Source: Amycolatopsis roodepoortensis (GTDB taxonomy: Bacteria; Actinomycetota; Actinomycetes; Mycobacteriales; Pseudonocardiaceae). Taken from it: 64,000 nucleotides of DNA. A program made the translations under genes and the position numbers. Below the pieces are notes generated by a model. It worked only from the letters and a program-made list of their open reading frames with translations. It made no database searches and was not told where the DNA came from. Positions 24,918 through 33,592 of this stretch are shown here, piece by piece. The first letter of the stretch is position 1. Every line of letters begins with the position of its first letter. Location of the stretch: contig NZ_JADBEJ010000005.1 of NCBI RefSeq assembly GCF_014873915.1, positions 124,001-188,000 on the forward strand, written 5' to 3'.

Positions 24918-24933
24918 ACTTACGAAAAGTAAG
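24918..24933. promoter_or_regulatory. Probable HxlR operator
   Basis: CTTAC-GAAAA-GTAAG inverted repeat within GTACTTAC...GTAAG lies between the divergent hxlR-type and nmrA-type genes. A further CTTAC half-site lies at 24901. Confidence 0.5.
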
Positions 24934-24981
24934 CCGCACTCCTTAGCGTCGCCACGTCGAGATCGAACGAAGGAGCTGTTC

Positions 24982-25821
24982 ATGATCGTGGTGACCGGAG
25001 CGACCGGGAACATCGGCAGGCCGTTGACCCAGGTACTGGCCGAGGCGGGCGAACAGGTGACGGCGGTGTCGCGGCACGCTGCGGCGGCACCGGCCGGTGG
25101 CAGGCATGTGGTGGCCGATCTGGCCGAGCCTGCCGGGCTCGACCAGGCGTTGGCCGGAGCGAAGGCGTTGTTCCTGTTGCTTTCCGGCGATCTGCATGCC
25201 GTCGGGGCGAACCCTGCGGACATCGTCGGCCGGGCGGCGGCCGCCGGGGTTCGGCGGATCGTGCTGCTGTCCTCGCTGGGTGTGGCGACGCGACCGTTCG
25301 GTACGACGCGGATCGCGATGCGCGCGTTGGAGGACGTGGTGCGGGAGTCCGGTTTGGACTGGGCCGTCCTGCGGCCGGGTGGTTTCGCCTCGAATGCCTT
25401 GTGGTGGGCGGAGTCGGTCCGTTCGCGGCAGGTGGTCGCGGCGCCGTTCGGTGACACCGGGGTGCCGATCGTCGATCCGGCGGATATCGCGGAGGTCGCG
25501 GCCGCATGTCTTCTGGACGAGCGGCACCTCGGTGAGGTCTACGAGCTGACCGGTCCGGAGGTGATCTCGCCGCGCGAGCAGGCCGAGGTGCTCGCCGCCG
25601 CGCTGGGTACGCCGGTGCACTTTCGGGAACTCACCCGCGCCGAGGCGAAGGCGGGTATGGCGCTGAGCATGCCGGCGGAGCTCGCGGACGACACGTTGGA
25701 CATCCTCAGCTCCCCGACGCCGGCGGAACTGCGGGTGAGCCCGGATGTGCACCGGGTTCTGGGCCGTGCACCGCGATCGTTCGCCGATTGGGCAGCGAGG
25801 AATGTCGCCGCGTTCCGCTGA
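24982..25821 (+). CDS. NmrA-like NAD(P)-binding oxidoreductase
   Basis: 279 residues, atypical SDR of the NmrA/QOR2 type. MIVVTGATGNIGRPLTQVLAEAG is the dinucleotide-binding loop, RRIVLLSSLGV and WAVLRPGGFASNALWW follow, and VPIVDPADIAEVAAACL is the typical domain closure. Relatives reduce quinones or act as redox sensors. It lacks a clear YxxxK. The ATG is preceded by GAAGGAG. Expression is probably under the divergent HxlR protein. Confidence 0.9.
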   Translation: MIVVTGATGNIGRPLTQVLAEAGEQVTAVSRHAAAAPAGGRHVVADLAEPAGLDQALAGAKALFLLLSGDLHAVGANPADIVGRAAAAGVRRIVLLSSLGVATRPFGTTRIAMRALEDVVRESGLDWAVLRPGGFASNALWWAESVRSRQVVAAPFGDTGVPIVDPADIAEVAAACLLDERHLGEVYELTGPEVISPREQAEVLAAALGTPVHFRELTRAEAKAGMALSMPAELADDTLDILSSPTPAELRVSPDVHRVLGRAPRSFADWAARNVAAFR

Positions 25822-25871
25822 GGGGTTCGCGCTAGGGTCGTCCTCCGGAGACGAACCTGGGGGTTGCCGAA

Positions 25872-26693
25872 ATGCGTGTCGATCCGTCCAACGAGCGGAT
25901 GTTGCAGGCGTGGGACGGTGATGACGGCGCTCTGTGGGCGAAGCGCGCGCAGCGTTTCGACGACGGTGTCGCCGCTTATCGCGACACGTTCTTCGACGCG
26001 GCGTGCATCCGGCCGGCGGACGACGTCCTCGATGTCGGTTGCGGTGCGGGTCAGACGACGCGGGACGCGGCGCGGTTCGCCAGCGGCGGTTCCGCGCTCG
26101 GGGTGGACCTCTCCGGGGAGATGCTCGCTCTCGCTCGTCGGCTCGCGGAGGAGGAACGCGTTCGCAATGCCTCTTTCGAACAGGTGGATGCGCAGATCCA
26201 TCCGTTCGGCGAGGCGCGGTTCGATGTGGTGATCAGCAGGCACGGCTCGATGTTCTTCGGTACTCCCCTGGCGGCGTTCGCCAACCTGGCCAGGGCGACC
26301 CGGCCTGGTGGGCGTCTGGTGCTGCTGACGTGGCGACCGTTGCGGCTCAACGAGTGGATCACCACGTTCCGGACGATCTTCGCGGCCGGTCGTGCGGTGC
26401 CGTCGTCGGATCTCGCGCTGAGCGACCCGGCCGAGACCGAAGGGTTGCTGGTCTCGGCCGGGTACTCCGACGTCCGGTGCACCGCGGTGGACAAGCCGAT
26501 GTACTTCGGCCGGGACGTGGACGACGCGGCCGACTTCATCGTCGAGCAGCATGGCGGCCGGTTGAGCGACCTGGACGAGGCCACGCGTACCGCGGCCGTG
26601 GCCGCCTTGCGGGCTGACCTCGCCGAGCACCAGACCGACCGAGGCGTTTTCTACGGCTCGGCGGCCTGGCTCGTCGAGGCCCGGCGTCCTTGA
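25872..26693 (+). CDS. Class I SAM-dependent methyltransferase
   Basis: 273 residues. SAM-binding motif I is VLDVGCGAGQTTRDAARF, motif II lies in SALGVDLSGEMLALARRLAEEE, and FDVVISRHGSMFF is the post-II strand. The substrate is unknown; the family includes UbiE/Coq5-like small-molecule methyltransferases. A TAGGGT element at about 25833 gives a short leader with CTGGGGG before the ATG. It converges with the next methyltransferase gene, with a 1-bp gap. Confidence 0.9.
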   Translation: MRVDPSNERMLQAWDGDDGALWAKRAQRFDDGVAAYRDTFFDAACIRPADDVLDVGCGAGQTTRDAARFASGGSALGVDLSGEMLALARRLAEEERVRNASFEQVDAQIHPFGEARFDVVISRHGSMFFGTPLAAFANLARATRPGGRLVLLTWRPLRLNEWITTFRTIFAAGRAVPSSDLALSDPAETEGLLVSAGYSDVRCTAVDKPMYFGRDVDDAADFIVEQHGGRLSDLDEATRTAAVAALRADLAEHQTDRGVFYGSAAWLVEARRP

Positions 26694-26694
26694 G

Positions 26695-27336
26695 CTACTG
26701 CTTGCGGGCGATCAGGTAGGCCTGTTGCGTGCTTTCGAACTCCTCGGACGGTTCGCGGACGAGGGTGGAGACCACGCTGAACTTCGCCTCCCCCAGCTGC
26801 TCGGTGATCTTCTCGGGCGACAGGCGGTAGGCGTCGCAGGAGATGTCGTGCCCGTACGCGTGCTCGATGTGGCGTACTTCGTCGCCGACCTGGAAGGCCA
26901 CGAGCAGGTGGCCGCCCGGGGCCATGATCCGGTGGAAGTCGGCGAAGATCTCCGGTAGCCGCTCGCGTGGCGTGTGGATGATCGAGTACCAGGCGACGAC
27001 GCCGGCCAAGGCACCGTCCTCAATGGACAATCCGGGCATCTCCCCGACGTGGAAGTCCAGGTGGGGATACCACTTGCGGGCGACGGCGACCATTTCCGGC
27101 GAGAGGTCGACGCCGTGGATGTCGAGCCCCAGCCGGTGGAGGTGTTCGGTGATGCGGCCGGGGCCACAGCCGATTTCGGCGACGCGGCCGCCGCCGGCGG
27201 CCTGGACGAGCTCGGTGTACGCGCCGAGCACGGCGCGGTCCCAGGTGGATCCGGCGAGGTGGTCGCGGAGGAGTTCAGCGTAGTCGGCCGCGACCGTGTC
27301 GTAGGCGGTGCGGGTCGTTTGGAGGTAGTCGGTCAC
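26695..27336 (-). CDS. Class I SAM-dependent methyltransferase
   Basis: 213 residues. Motif I is VAEIGCGPGRITEHLHRLG and motif II is IHGVDLSPEMVAVARKWYP; AYSII-like strand VAWYSIIHTPRE and a MAPGGHLLVAFQ strand complete the fold. The start is GTG 27336, 7 nt after TAGGGT (27344-27349 on the minus strand), so it is probably leaderless. It lies 11 bp downstream of the PrmC-like gene on the same strand but has its own promoter. Substrate unknown. Confidence 0.9.
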   Translation of the reverse strand: MTDYLQTTRTAYDTVAADYAELLRDHLAGSTWDRAVLGAYTELVQAAGGGRVAEIGCGPGRITEHLHRLGLDIHGVDLSPEMVAVARKWYPHLDFHVGEMPGLSIEDGALAGVVAWYSIIHTPRERLPEIFADFHRIMAPGGHLLVAFQVGDEVRHIEHAYGHDISCDAYRLSPEKITEQLGEAKFSVVSTLVREPSEEFESTQQAYLIARKQ

Positions 27337-27346
27337 GGCGGCGACC

Positions 27347-28105
27347 CTAGACCCGGGCACCGACAACAATCGTCGCGTACAGCTCGTCGTCGGTGATCAC
27401 TTCGGGGGTCAATCCGTTGTGTGCCATGGCTTCCGCGGTCCAGGCGGCCTGGCTTTCGCCGGTTTCGATCAGCAGGTGCCCGCCCGGTGCGAGCCATTGT
27501 GCGGCCTCGGCGGCGACGCGGCGGTGGACGTCGACACCGTCGTGCCCGCCGTCGAGGGCGACGCGGGGTTCGTGGTCGCGCGCTTCGGGCGGCATCATCG
27601 CGATGGCGTCGGTCGGGACGTACGGGGCGTTGACGACCAGGATGTCGACGTGGCCTCGTAGCGTCGCGGGAAGCGGTGTGTAGAGGTCGCCCTCGAAGAC
27701 CTCTCCCCCGGCTTGGGCGACGTTGAGGCGGGCGCAGCGGACGGCGGCGGGCTCGATGTCGGCCGCGTAGAGCCGGATGTCGCCGAGTTCGGCGGCGATG
27801 GCCGCGCCGAGCGCTCCGGTGCCGCAGCAGAGGTCGAGGACGACGGCTCCTGGTCCGGCGAGGGTGGTGGCGTGGCGGACGAGGAGTTCGGAGCGTTGCC
27901 GTGGCACGAAGACGCCGGGTTCGACGGTGATGCGGAGTCCGTGGAATTCGGCCCAGCCGAGGATGACTTCGAGTGGTTCGCCGTCGACGCGGCGCTGGAT
28001 CATGGTGTCGAGTTCGCCGGGTGTGCGGGCTTCGGCGGTGATGAGGCGGGCTTCGTCTTCGGCGAAGACGCATCCGGCGGCCCGGAGCCTGTCGATGACG
28101 GTCAC
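27347..28105 (-). CDS. PrmC-related putative protein N5-glutamine methyltransferase
   Basis: 252 residues, related to PrmC/HemK but of the actinobacterial side family of unknown substrate. It has GVFVPRQRSELLV (as PrmC 'VPRPRTE'), the SAM loop VLDLCCGTGALGAAIAAE, and VVNAPYVPTDAI where true PrmC has NPPY. The change from NPPY to NAPY alters the glutamine-binding loop. The GTG start overlaps the upstream reductase stop (GTGA), so the two are coupled. True prmC next to prfA is expected elsewhere in the genome. Confidence 0.82.
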   Translation of the reverse strand: MTVIDRLRAAGCVFAEDEARLITAEARTPGELDTMIQRRVDGEPLEVILGWAEFHGLRITVEPGVFVPRQRSELLVRHATTLAGPGAVVLDLCCGTGALGAAIAAELGDIRLYAADIEPAAVRCARLNVAQAGGEVFEGDLYTPLPATLRGHVDILVVNAPYVPTDAIAMMPPEARDHEPRVALDGGHDGVDVHRRVAAEAAQWLAPGGHLLIETGESQAAWTAEAMAHNGLTPEVITDDELYATIVVGARV

Positions 28106-28869
28106 TGGTCTCGCAGTCTGGTGAGGATTCCGTCGAGGGCCTGGCGGACGGTGTCGGGGACGCCGTTGGTGCGCAGGTCGGTGAGGAATTGTTCGTTGAG
28201 TCCACCGGGGGTCATGTGCTTGCCGGTGAGGGTTTCGAGGGAGCCGCCCTGCTGGACGAGGGCGTGTCCGAGCTGGCCGAAGATGTGCCGGGTGAAGGTG
28301 GTCGCCGTGGTGTCTTCGATGCCTTGGTCGGTCATCCAGGCGGCGATGGTGCCGAGGTAGTCGAGGTGGGCGGCGAAGGTGGCCGTGGCGCCGCTGAAGA
28401 CGTCGAGGTCCTTCTCCGCGGCGGGGACGACGCTGCCGCCGATGCTGTCGAAGAGGGCGCGGGCTTCGGGGTTGTCTGGGTACATCGCGGTGAGGCTTTG
28501 GCGGCGGGCGGCCGGGGGCAGCGGGATGCTCCGGACGACTTCGCGGGCGGGGGCGGCCCAGTCGCGCAGGTTGTCGAGGGGGACGCCGGCGAGGGCGCTG
28601 ATCAGGACGTGGTCGGGCCGGAAGGTGAGGTCGCGGAGGACTTCTTCGGCGATCGGCGGGCGGACGGCGAGGATGATCGTCGTGGCGCTGTCGACGACCG
28701 CTTGGTTGCTGTCGCGGACTTCGACGTTGGCGAAGCGTGCCGAGAGTTCTTGGCCGACGCTGCGGCTGCGGGGTGAGAGGAAGATCGAGGGCGGGTCGGT
28801 GATGTCCTTGCTGAGGCCCTCGACGATGGCGGCGGTGATCTCGCCCGCGCCGACGAATCCGTAGTTCAT
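28102..28869 (-). CDS. Pyrroline-5-carboxylate reductase-like protein
   Basis: 255 residues. The NAD(P)-binding start is MNYGFVGAGEITAAIVEGLS; IILAVRPPIAEEVL and LISALAGVPLDNL follow the ProC pattern. The C-terminal dimerisation region has LETLTGKHMTPGGLNEQFL, the counterpart of the ProC 'TSPGGTT' loop. It may reduce pyrroline-5-carboxylate or a related imine; it is less canonical than housekeeping ProC. Start ATG 28869 overlaps the DinB stop region, so the genes form a DinB-ProC-PrmC-like run. Confidence 0.82.
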   Translation of the reverse strand: MNYGFVGAGEITAAIVEGLSKDITDPPSIFLSPRSRSVGQELSARFANVEVRDSNQAVVDSATTIILAVRPPIAEEVLRDLTFRPDHVLISALAGVPLDNLRDWAAPAREVVRSIPLPPAARRQSLTAMYPDNPEARALFDSIGGSVVPAAEKDLDVFSGATATFAAHLDYLGTIAAWMTDQGIEDTTATTFTRHIFGQLGHALVQQGGSLETLTGKHMTPGGLNEQFLTDLRTNGVPDTVRQALDGILTRLRDQ

Positions 28870-28871
28870 GG

Positions 28872-29387
28872 TCAGGCTCCCGTGCGGCCGTCGACGCGTT
28901 CGCGGATGAGGTCGGCGTGGCCGTTGTGGCGGGCGTATTCGCCGATCATGTGGAGGTACAGCATGCGCAGCGAGAACGGGTTCCCGCCGAGGTCGAAGGT
29001 GTCGTCGAGGGATCCTTCGGCGGCGGCTTCGCCGGCGAGGCGGATCTCTTCGAGGAGGATGTCGTACGCCTCTTCGGCCTTGGCGGCGTCGAGGACTTCG
29101 AAGTCGTGGTCCTTGCCGAGGGCGGGGTCGTAGAGGGGTTCGATGTCCTGTGCGGCGTAGCGCAGGCGGAACCAGAAGCGTTCGACCTTGGCGAGGTGCC
29201 GGATGAGGCCGAGGAGGGTCATGTTCGACGGCGGGACCGACGCCGTGGCGAGTTGTTCTCCGGTGAGGCCGGCGAGTTTGTGGAGGAAGGTACTGCGGTG
29301 CCAGGCCAGCAGGGAGGGCAGGAGGGTCCGTTCGTCGGCGGCGGTGTCGCCGGACGGCCGGGTGACCTCGGGGGCGGTCCATGTCAT
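28872..29387 (-). CDS. DinB family protein (DUF664)
   Basis: 171 residues, four-helix DinB fold. LLAWHRSTFLHKLAGLTGEQL begins the first helix; NMTLLGLIRHLAKVERFWF and MLYLHMIGEYARHNGHADLIRE supply the three His positions (H in LIRHL, and the two in EYARHNGHADL) that bind a divalent metal. Actinobacterial members include mycothiol- or bacillithiol-dependent transferases; here the function is open. ATG 29387 is chosen; ATG 29399 is possible. Confidence 0.85.
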   Translation of the reverse strand: MTWTAPEVTRPSGDTAADERTLLPSLLAWHRSTFLHKLAGLTGEQLATASVPPSNMTLLGLIRHLAKVERFWFRLRYAAQDIEPLYDPALGKDHDFEVLDAAKAEEAYDILLEEIRLAGEAAAEGSLDDTFDLGGNPFSLRMLYLHMIGEYARHNGHADLIRERVDGRTGA

Positions 29388-29531
29388 AGCGGCGATCATG
29401 CCATCGGGTGACGTGGGGTTCGTGGTGCGCCCGCTGGGGTGAGCGGGGTCACGTGAAGGCCGCTGAATCCTTTCGCGGGTGTCGTGGCTCTTGTAGGGGC
29501 CGGGACAAGCCCGGCGCAGGAGGAGGTTGTC

Positions 29532-30065
29532 GTGGAGGCCGAGTGGCCGAGGGAGTCGTTGATCGTGGCGGCGCAGGGCGGGGACGCGTCCGCCATCGCC
29601 GCCCTGGTCTCGGGTTCCCATCCGCATGTTCAGCGGTTCGCGCGGTCGCTGTGTGCTTCTCCGGAGGACGCGGAGGATTCGGCGCAGGAGGCGCTGATCA
29701 TCCTGTACCGGAAGATCGGCACCTTGCGGGCCACGGGTGCGCTCGCGTCGTGGATGTTCCGGATCGTGCGCAACGAATGCCTTCGGCGGGCCCGCCGGGC
29801 GTGGCGTGGCGGGGCGCCGGCGGAGTCCGTCGCGATGGTCTCGGCCGAGGAGGACGCGTTGGATCGGCTGGAGGCGCAGCGGGTGGCGGCGGCGATCGCC
29901 GAGTTGCCGGCGGACCAGCGTCGCGTCTTGATCATGCGTGACATCCAGGGCCATTCGGGCCGGGTGGTCGCGGACGCGCTCGGTTTGAGCACGGCCGCGA
30001 TGAAGTCCCGGCTACATCGCGCGCGGGCGACGGTCCGTGCACTTCTCGACAACCCCGCTTCCTGA
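29532..30065 (+). CDS. ECF-family RNA polymerase sigma factor
   Basis: 177 residues. Region 2 is FARSLCASPEDAEDSAQEALIILYRKIGTLRATGALASWMFRIVRNECLRR; region 4 is ELPADQRRVLIMRDIQGHSGRVVADALGLSTAAMKSRLHRAR. GTG 29532 has a strong AGGAGG five bases upstream. No anti-sigma factor is adjacent; the next gene is a peroxiredoxin, so it may belong to an oxidative-stress circuit. Confidence 0.9.
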   Translation: MEAEWPRESLIVAAQGGDASAIAALVSGSHPHVQRFARSLCASPEDAEDSAQEALIILYRKIGTLRATGALASWMFRIVRNECLRRARRAWRGGAPAESVAMVSAEEDALDRLEAQRVAAAIAELPADQRRVLIMRDIQGHSGRVVADALGLSTAAMKSRLHRARATVRALLDNPAS

Positions 30066-30085
30066 CCTTCCGTTGAGGAGTTTTC

Positions 30086-30544
30086 ATGCTCGAAATCGGT
30101 TCCACGGTCCCTGACGTCGCGCTGGAGGACACGACAGGGCAGGTCGTGCGGCTTTCGGAGTTCCGCGGTACGGCGAGCGTGCTGATCTACTTCATGCGCT
30201 CGACCACGTGTCCTGTGTGCACCGGCCATGTGAAGGACCTCGCGGCGCGGTCCGGGGAGCTGGCGGCCGCGGGTGTGCGGGTGCTGGTGGCGGTTCCCGA
30301 GGGCCGGGCGGAGGCCAAGGCGTGGAGGGCGAAGCGCGGGTTGTCGCTTCGGGTGGTCTCTGGCCGGGACGGCACGCCACATGAGGCGTTCGGATTGACG
30401 AAGAAGATGCTGCAGCAGTCGGGCAGTGTGCTGATCGACCGGGACGGAGTGGTCCGGCACGCCCATGCGGCGACCATGCCGACGAGTGCCTACGACAAGA
30501 AGGGCATCGCCAAGGCGGTGGAGGAGCTCGCCAGGGTGCGTTGA
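30086..30544 (+). CDS. Peroxiredoxin-like (AhpC/TSA) protein
   Basis: 152 residues, thioredoxin fold. MLEIGSTVPDVALEDTTGQVVRLSEF leads to FMRSTTCPVCTGHV with the active CPVC; the first Cys is the probable peroxidatic residue and the second a resolving partner. SGSVLIDRDGVVRHAHAATMP is the typical C-terminal strand. Likely peroxide or thiol redox function in the cytoplasm. It follows the ECF sigma gene by 20 bp with GAGGAG before the ATG. Confidence 0.88.
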   Translation: MLEIGSTVPDVALEDTTGQVVRLSEFRGTASVLIYFMRSTTCPVCTGHVKDLAARSGELAAAGVRVLVAVPEGRAEAKAWRAKRGLSLRVVSGRDGTPHEAFGLTKKMLQQSGSVLIDRDGVVRHAHAATMPTSAYDKKGIAKAVEELARVR

Positions 30545-30552
30545 CTGAAGGT

Positions 30553-30569
30553 GTGAATCAGTGCTTCAC
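30553..30569. promoter_or_regulatory. TetR operator candidate
   Basis: GTGAA-N7-TTCAC overlaps a promoter (TTGACT at 30541, TTCACT at 30565) that ends 6 nt before the TetR GTG start. This suggests autorepression. Confidence 0.5.
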
Positions 30570-30576
30570 TTCTTGG

Positions 30577-31182
30577 GTGCCGTATCGCCGTACACCGAAG
30601 GTCCAGGAGCGTCTGGACGCCCAGCGCGACGCCGTCCTCGCCGCCGCCATGGAGCAATTGGCCGAGCGCGGATACGCGGGGTGCTCGGTGTCGGCGGTCG
30701 CCGAGCGGGCCGGAGTGGCGGTCGGGAGCGTGTACCGCCACTACCCCACCAAGGCCGCCCTGGTCGTGGAGTTGTTCCGCAAGGTCGTCACGCGTGAGGT
30801 CGAAGCGGTGCGCGAGGTGTCGGAGCGGCCCGGTTCGCCGGCCGAGCGGATCGTGGCGATCTTCGACACCTTCGCCAGCCGGGCGCTGAAGACGCCGCGG
30901 ATGGCGTACGCGCTGCTGGCCGAGCCCGTCGACGCGCCGATCGAGGCCGAGCGGCTGGTTTTCCGGCGTGCCTTCCGTGACGTCGTGGCCCAGCTCGTGG
31001 CCGACGGTGTCCGGTCCGGGGTGCTGCCCGCCCAGGACGCGGACGTCACGGCGGCGGCGCTCGTCGGCGCGGCCGCCGAGGTGCTGATCGGCCCGTTGAC
31101 CACCGGCAGTGCGGACGAGGTGTCCGGGCTGCGCACTTTCGTCCTGCGTTCCTTGGGAGGTTCCGATGCCGGTCACTCATGA
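30577..31182 (+). CDS. TetR family transcriptional regulator
   Basis: 201 residues. The N-terminal HTH reads AERGYAGCSVSAVAERAGVAVGSVYRHYPTKAALVVELF, and a helical ligand-binding domain follows. I choose GTG 30577 because the preceding codons overlap the promoter/operator. It overlaps the AidB-like gene by 17 bp, so the regulator and the flavoenzyme are co-transcribed, and the latter is its likely target. Confidence 0.88.
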   Translation: MPYRRTPKVQERLDAQRDAVLAAAMEQLAERGYAGCSVSAVAERAGVAVGSVYRHYPTKAALVVELFRKVVTREVEAVREVSERPGSPAERIVAIFDTFASRALKTPRMAYALLAEPVDAPIEAERLVFRRAFRDVVAQLVADGVRSGVLPAQDADVTAAALVGAAAEVLIGPLTTGSADEVSGLRTFVLRSLGGSDAGHS

Positions 31183-32785
31183 GGTCACCAATCAGGTCCC
31201 GCCGTTGGCGGACTACGACGCCGCCGCCGATCCGGCCTTGCTGGAGGGGCTGGAACGGGCGGGCGCCGGTTGGGCGGTGGCCGAGGTGCACGCCCTCGGC
31301 AGGCTCGCCGGGAGCGAGCACGTTCAGGAGTGGGGCAGGCTGGTCAACGAGAACGAGCCGGTGCTGCGGACGCACGACCGGGTCGGGAACCGGATCGACG
31401 AGGTCGAGTTCCACCCGCACTGGCACGATCTCATGGACGTCGCGGTGTCTTATGGGCTGCACGCGGCACCATGGCGGGATTCCCGGCCGGGCGCGCACGC
31501 GGCACGGGCGGCGAAGATGTACGTCTGGGGTCAGGTCGACGCGGGACACACGTGCCCGATTTCGATGACGTACGCGGCGGTTCCGGCGTTGCGGTTCAAT
31601 CCGGAGCTGTCCGCGCGGTACGAGCCGCTGCTGGCGGCGACGGAGTACGACTTCGGGTTGCGTGAGCCGAGTTCGAAGCGCGGGCTCATCGCCGGCATGT
31701 CGATGACGGAGAAGCAGGGCGGTTCCGACGTCCGGGCGAACACGACCACGGCGCGTCCGCTCGGGGACGGCAGCTACGTGATCGTCGGGCACAAGTGGTT
31801 CACCTCGGCGCCGATGTCGGACATGTTCCTGACGTTGGCCCAGGCGCCCGGCGGGCTGTCGTGTTTCCTGCTCCCCCGGGTCCTGCCGGACGGCACCCGC
31901 AACGGGATCCGGTTGCAGCGGCTGAAGGACAAGCTGGGCAACCGGTCCAACGCGTCGTCGGAGATCGAGTACGACGACGCGATCGGCTGGCTGATCGGCG
32001 AGGAAGGCCGCGGGGTGCGCACCATCATCGAGATGGTGAACAACACCCGGCTGGACTGCGCGGTCGGGAGCGCGTCGGGCATGCGGTACGGCGCCGTGCG
32101 GGCGGTCCACCACGCGCGGCATCGTCGGGCCTTCGGGGCGAATCTGGTGGATCAGCCGCTGATGGGCAACGTGCTGGCCGATCTCGTCGTGGAATCCGAG
32201 GCGGCCACGACGGTCGGGATGCGGCTCGCGTCGGCGACCGACCGGCCGGACGACGAGCAGGAGCAGGCGTTCCGGCGGCTGGGCCTGGCGGTGACGAAGT
32301 ACTGGGTGTGCAAGCGCGGCCCGTCGCACGCGGTGGAGGCGCTGGAATGCCTGGGCGGCAACGGGTACGTCGAGGAGTCGGGGATGCCGCGGCTCTATCG
32401 CGAGGCTCCGCTGATGTCGATCTGGGAGGGTTCGGGCAACGTCGCGGCGCTCGACGCGCTGCGCGCGATGGCCAAGCAACCGGAGTCGGTGGCGGCGTAT
32501 TTCACGGAAGTCGAGCAGGCGTCCGGCGCCGACACGCGGCTGGACGACGCGGTGGGCAGGCTGCGCAAGGAGCTGTCGGATCTGTCGGACATCGAGTACC
32601 GGGCGCGACGGCTGGTCGAGTCGATGGCGCTCGTGCTCCAGGGTTCACTGCTGGTGCGGCACGGGACGCCGGCGGTGGCCGACGCGTTCTGCGCGTCGCG
32701 GCTCGGCGGCGACTGGGGTGTCGCGTTCGGGACGCTTCCGTCCGGAGTGGACACGCGGGCGATCATCGCCCGTGCGGAGGTCTGA
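31166..32785 (+). CDS. AidB-like acyl-CoA dehydrogenase
   Basis: 539 residues, the AidB length rather than the ~390 of ordinary acyl-CoA dehydrogenases. Landmarks are GHTCPISMTYAAVPAL, LIAGMSMTEKQGGSDVRANTT (FAD/acyl site), VGHKWFTSAPMSDMFL and VEALECLGGNGYVEESGMPRLYREAPLMSIWEGSGN. AidB is a flavoprotein of the E. coli adaptive response to alkylation, with isovaleryl-CoA dehydrogenase activity and DNA binding. Here its control by TetR suggests branched acyl-CoA metabolism or stress. ATG 31166 has GGAGG five bases upstream. Confidence 0.9.
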   Translation: MPVTHEVTNQVPPLADYDAAADPALLEGLERAGAGWAVAEVHALGRLAGSEHVQEWGRLVNENEPVLRTHDRVGNRIDEVEFHPHWHDLMDVAVSYGLHAAPWRDSRPGAHAARAAKMYVWGQVDAGHTCPISMTYAAVPALRFNPELSARYEPLLAATEYDFGLREPSSKRGLIAGMSMTEKQGGSDVRANTTTARPLGDGSYVIVGHKWFTSAPMSDMFLTLAQAPGGLSCFLLPRVLPDGTRNGIRLQRLKDKLGNRSNASSEIEYDDAIGWLIGEEGRGVRTIIEMVNNTRLDCAVGSASGMRYGAVRAVHHARHRRAFGANLVDQPLMGNVLADLVVESEAATTVGMRLASATDRPDDEQEQAFRRLGLAVTKYWVCKRGPSHAVEALECLGGNGYVEESGMPRLYREAPLMSIWEGSGNVAALDALRAMAKQPESVAAYFTEVEQASGADTRLDDAVGRLRKELSDLSDIEYRARRLVESMALVLQGSLLVRHGTPAVADAFCASRLGGDWGVAFGTLPSGVDTRAIIARAEV

Positions 32786-33110
32786 GCGCCTCGGCATTCC
32801 ACGATGACAGCTGACGTCAGATGACCCGAAATCCACACGGTGCCGCGCCACCGGCCCGATCCCTTGCCTGCTCTGAAGGTAGGGAAGGAGGCCTTCACGG
32901 CCCGCCGAGTTCCGAGTGCCGTGTAGCTCTGTGGGTCCTTGCCCAAGTCGGCGGTTTCACCGTCGCTTTTCGAGCGTTTCGGACTCTCGGTACCCGCATG
33001 ACCACGTGCTGCACCGGTCCGGCCCGTTCCCCCGGTCGGACCGCCGCCGAGCACTGCGAACAGCCGCAGGATTGCGGAATTCGGGTGCATGCAAGGGCTC
33101 GCGCTTCGGC
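32786..33110. other. Intergenic region with solo repeat arm
   Basis: No gene seen. It contains the palindrome CTGACGTCAG (32811-32820) and a solo copy of the AAGGAGGCCTTCACGG arm (32885-32900) also found at 15309-15326. Confidence 0.5.
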
Positions 33111-33124
33111 TACGTTCCTCGGTC
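33111..33124 (+). promoter_or_regulatory. Leaderless promoter -10
   Basis: TACGTT (33111-33116) ends 8 nt before ATG 33125. Confidence 0.4.
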
Positions 33125-33556
33125 ATGGTCGATCGCCGAAGATGCCTGGCCCTGGTCCCCTTGGCGCTGTTCGCCGCCGGTTGCGCGGCGGCCGAGCCGA
33201 CGCCGCTCTTCGCCGCGGCGAGTTCGACGCCTTCCGCGGGGAGCGGGCCGATGATGGAGGCGGCGGCCCCGTCCGGAACGCCGTTCGTCGCGGCGGACGG
33301 ACGGAATCTGAAGGCCTGCGCCGATGGGGAGTGCGAGGTGCTGGTCCGGACCGGCGACCAGGTCCCCAACGACGGCGGCGCCGGCCCGCTCGCGGTCACG
33401 GTGCAGGCCGGGAAGGTGGGTCTCGCTCCGGCTTCCGGCGGGATGGGCGGGGCCGTGTCGGGTCCGCCGGGAATGGTCCACCAGATCAACCGGCAGGTGA
33501 TCGCCGTCGTCACGGTGCAAGGCGACGAGGGGATCGTCCGGCTCAACCGGAAATAG
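33125..33556 (+). CDS. Putative lipoprotein, unknown function
   Basis: 143 residues. The signal sequence has a basic start, a hydrophobic core (CLALVPLALF) and a lipobox-like FAAGC, so it should be lipid-anchored by Lgt/Lsp and perhaps Lnt. The mature part has a Ser/Pro/Ala-rich linker, then a beta-rich domain with a CADGEC pair (likely disulfide) and VLVRTGDQVP...IAVVTVQGDEGIVRLN. No family recognised. Confidence 0.72.
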   Translation: MVDRRRCLALVPLALFAAGCAAAEPTPLFAAASSTPSAGSGPMMEAAAPSGTPFVAADGRNLKACADGECEVLVRTGDQVPNDGGAGPLAVTVQAGKVGLAPASGGMGGAVSGPPGMVHQINRQVIAVVTVQGDEGIVRLNRK

Positions 33557-33592
33557 CCGCTCAGCAGCCGGTTCGCGTCGGCGCACGCCACC

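Noticed and set aside
33110..33586. Minus-strand gene opposite the lipoprotein
   Set aside because: It is the antisense of a protein with a clear signal peptide and lipobox and has no recognisable domain.
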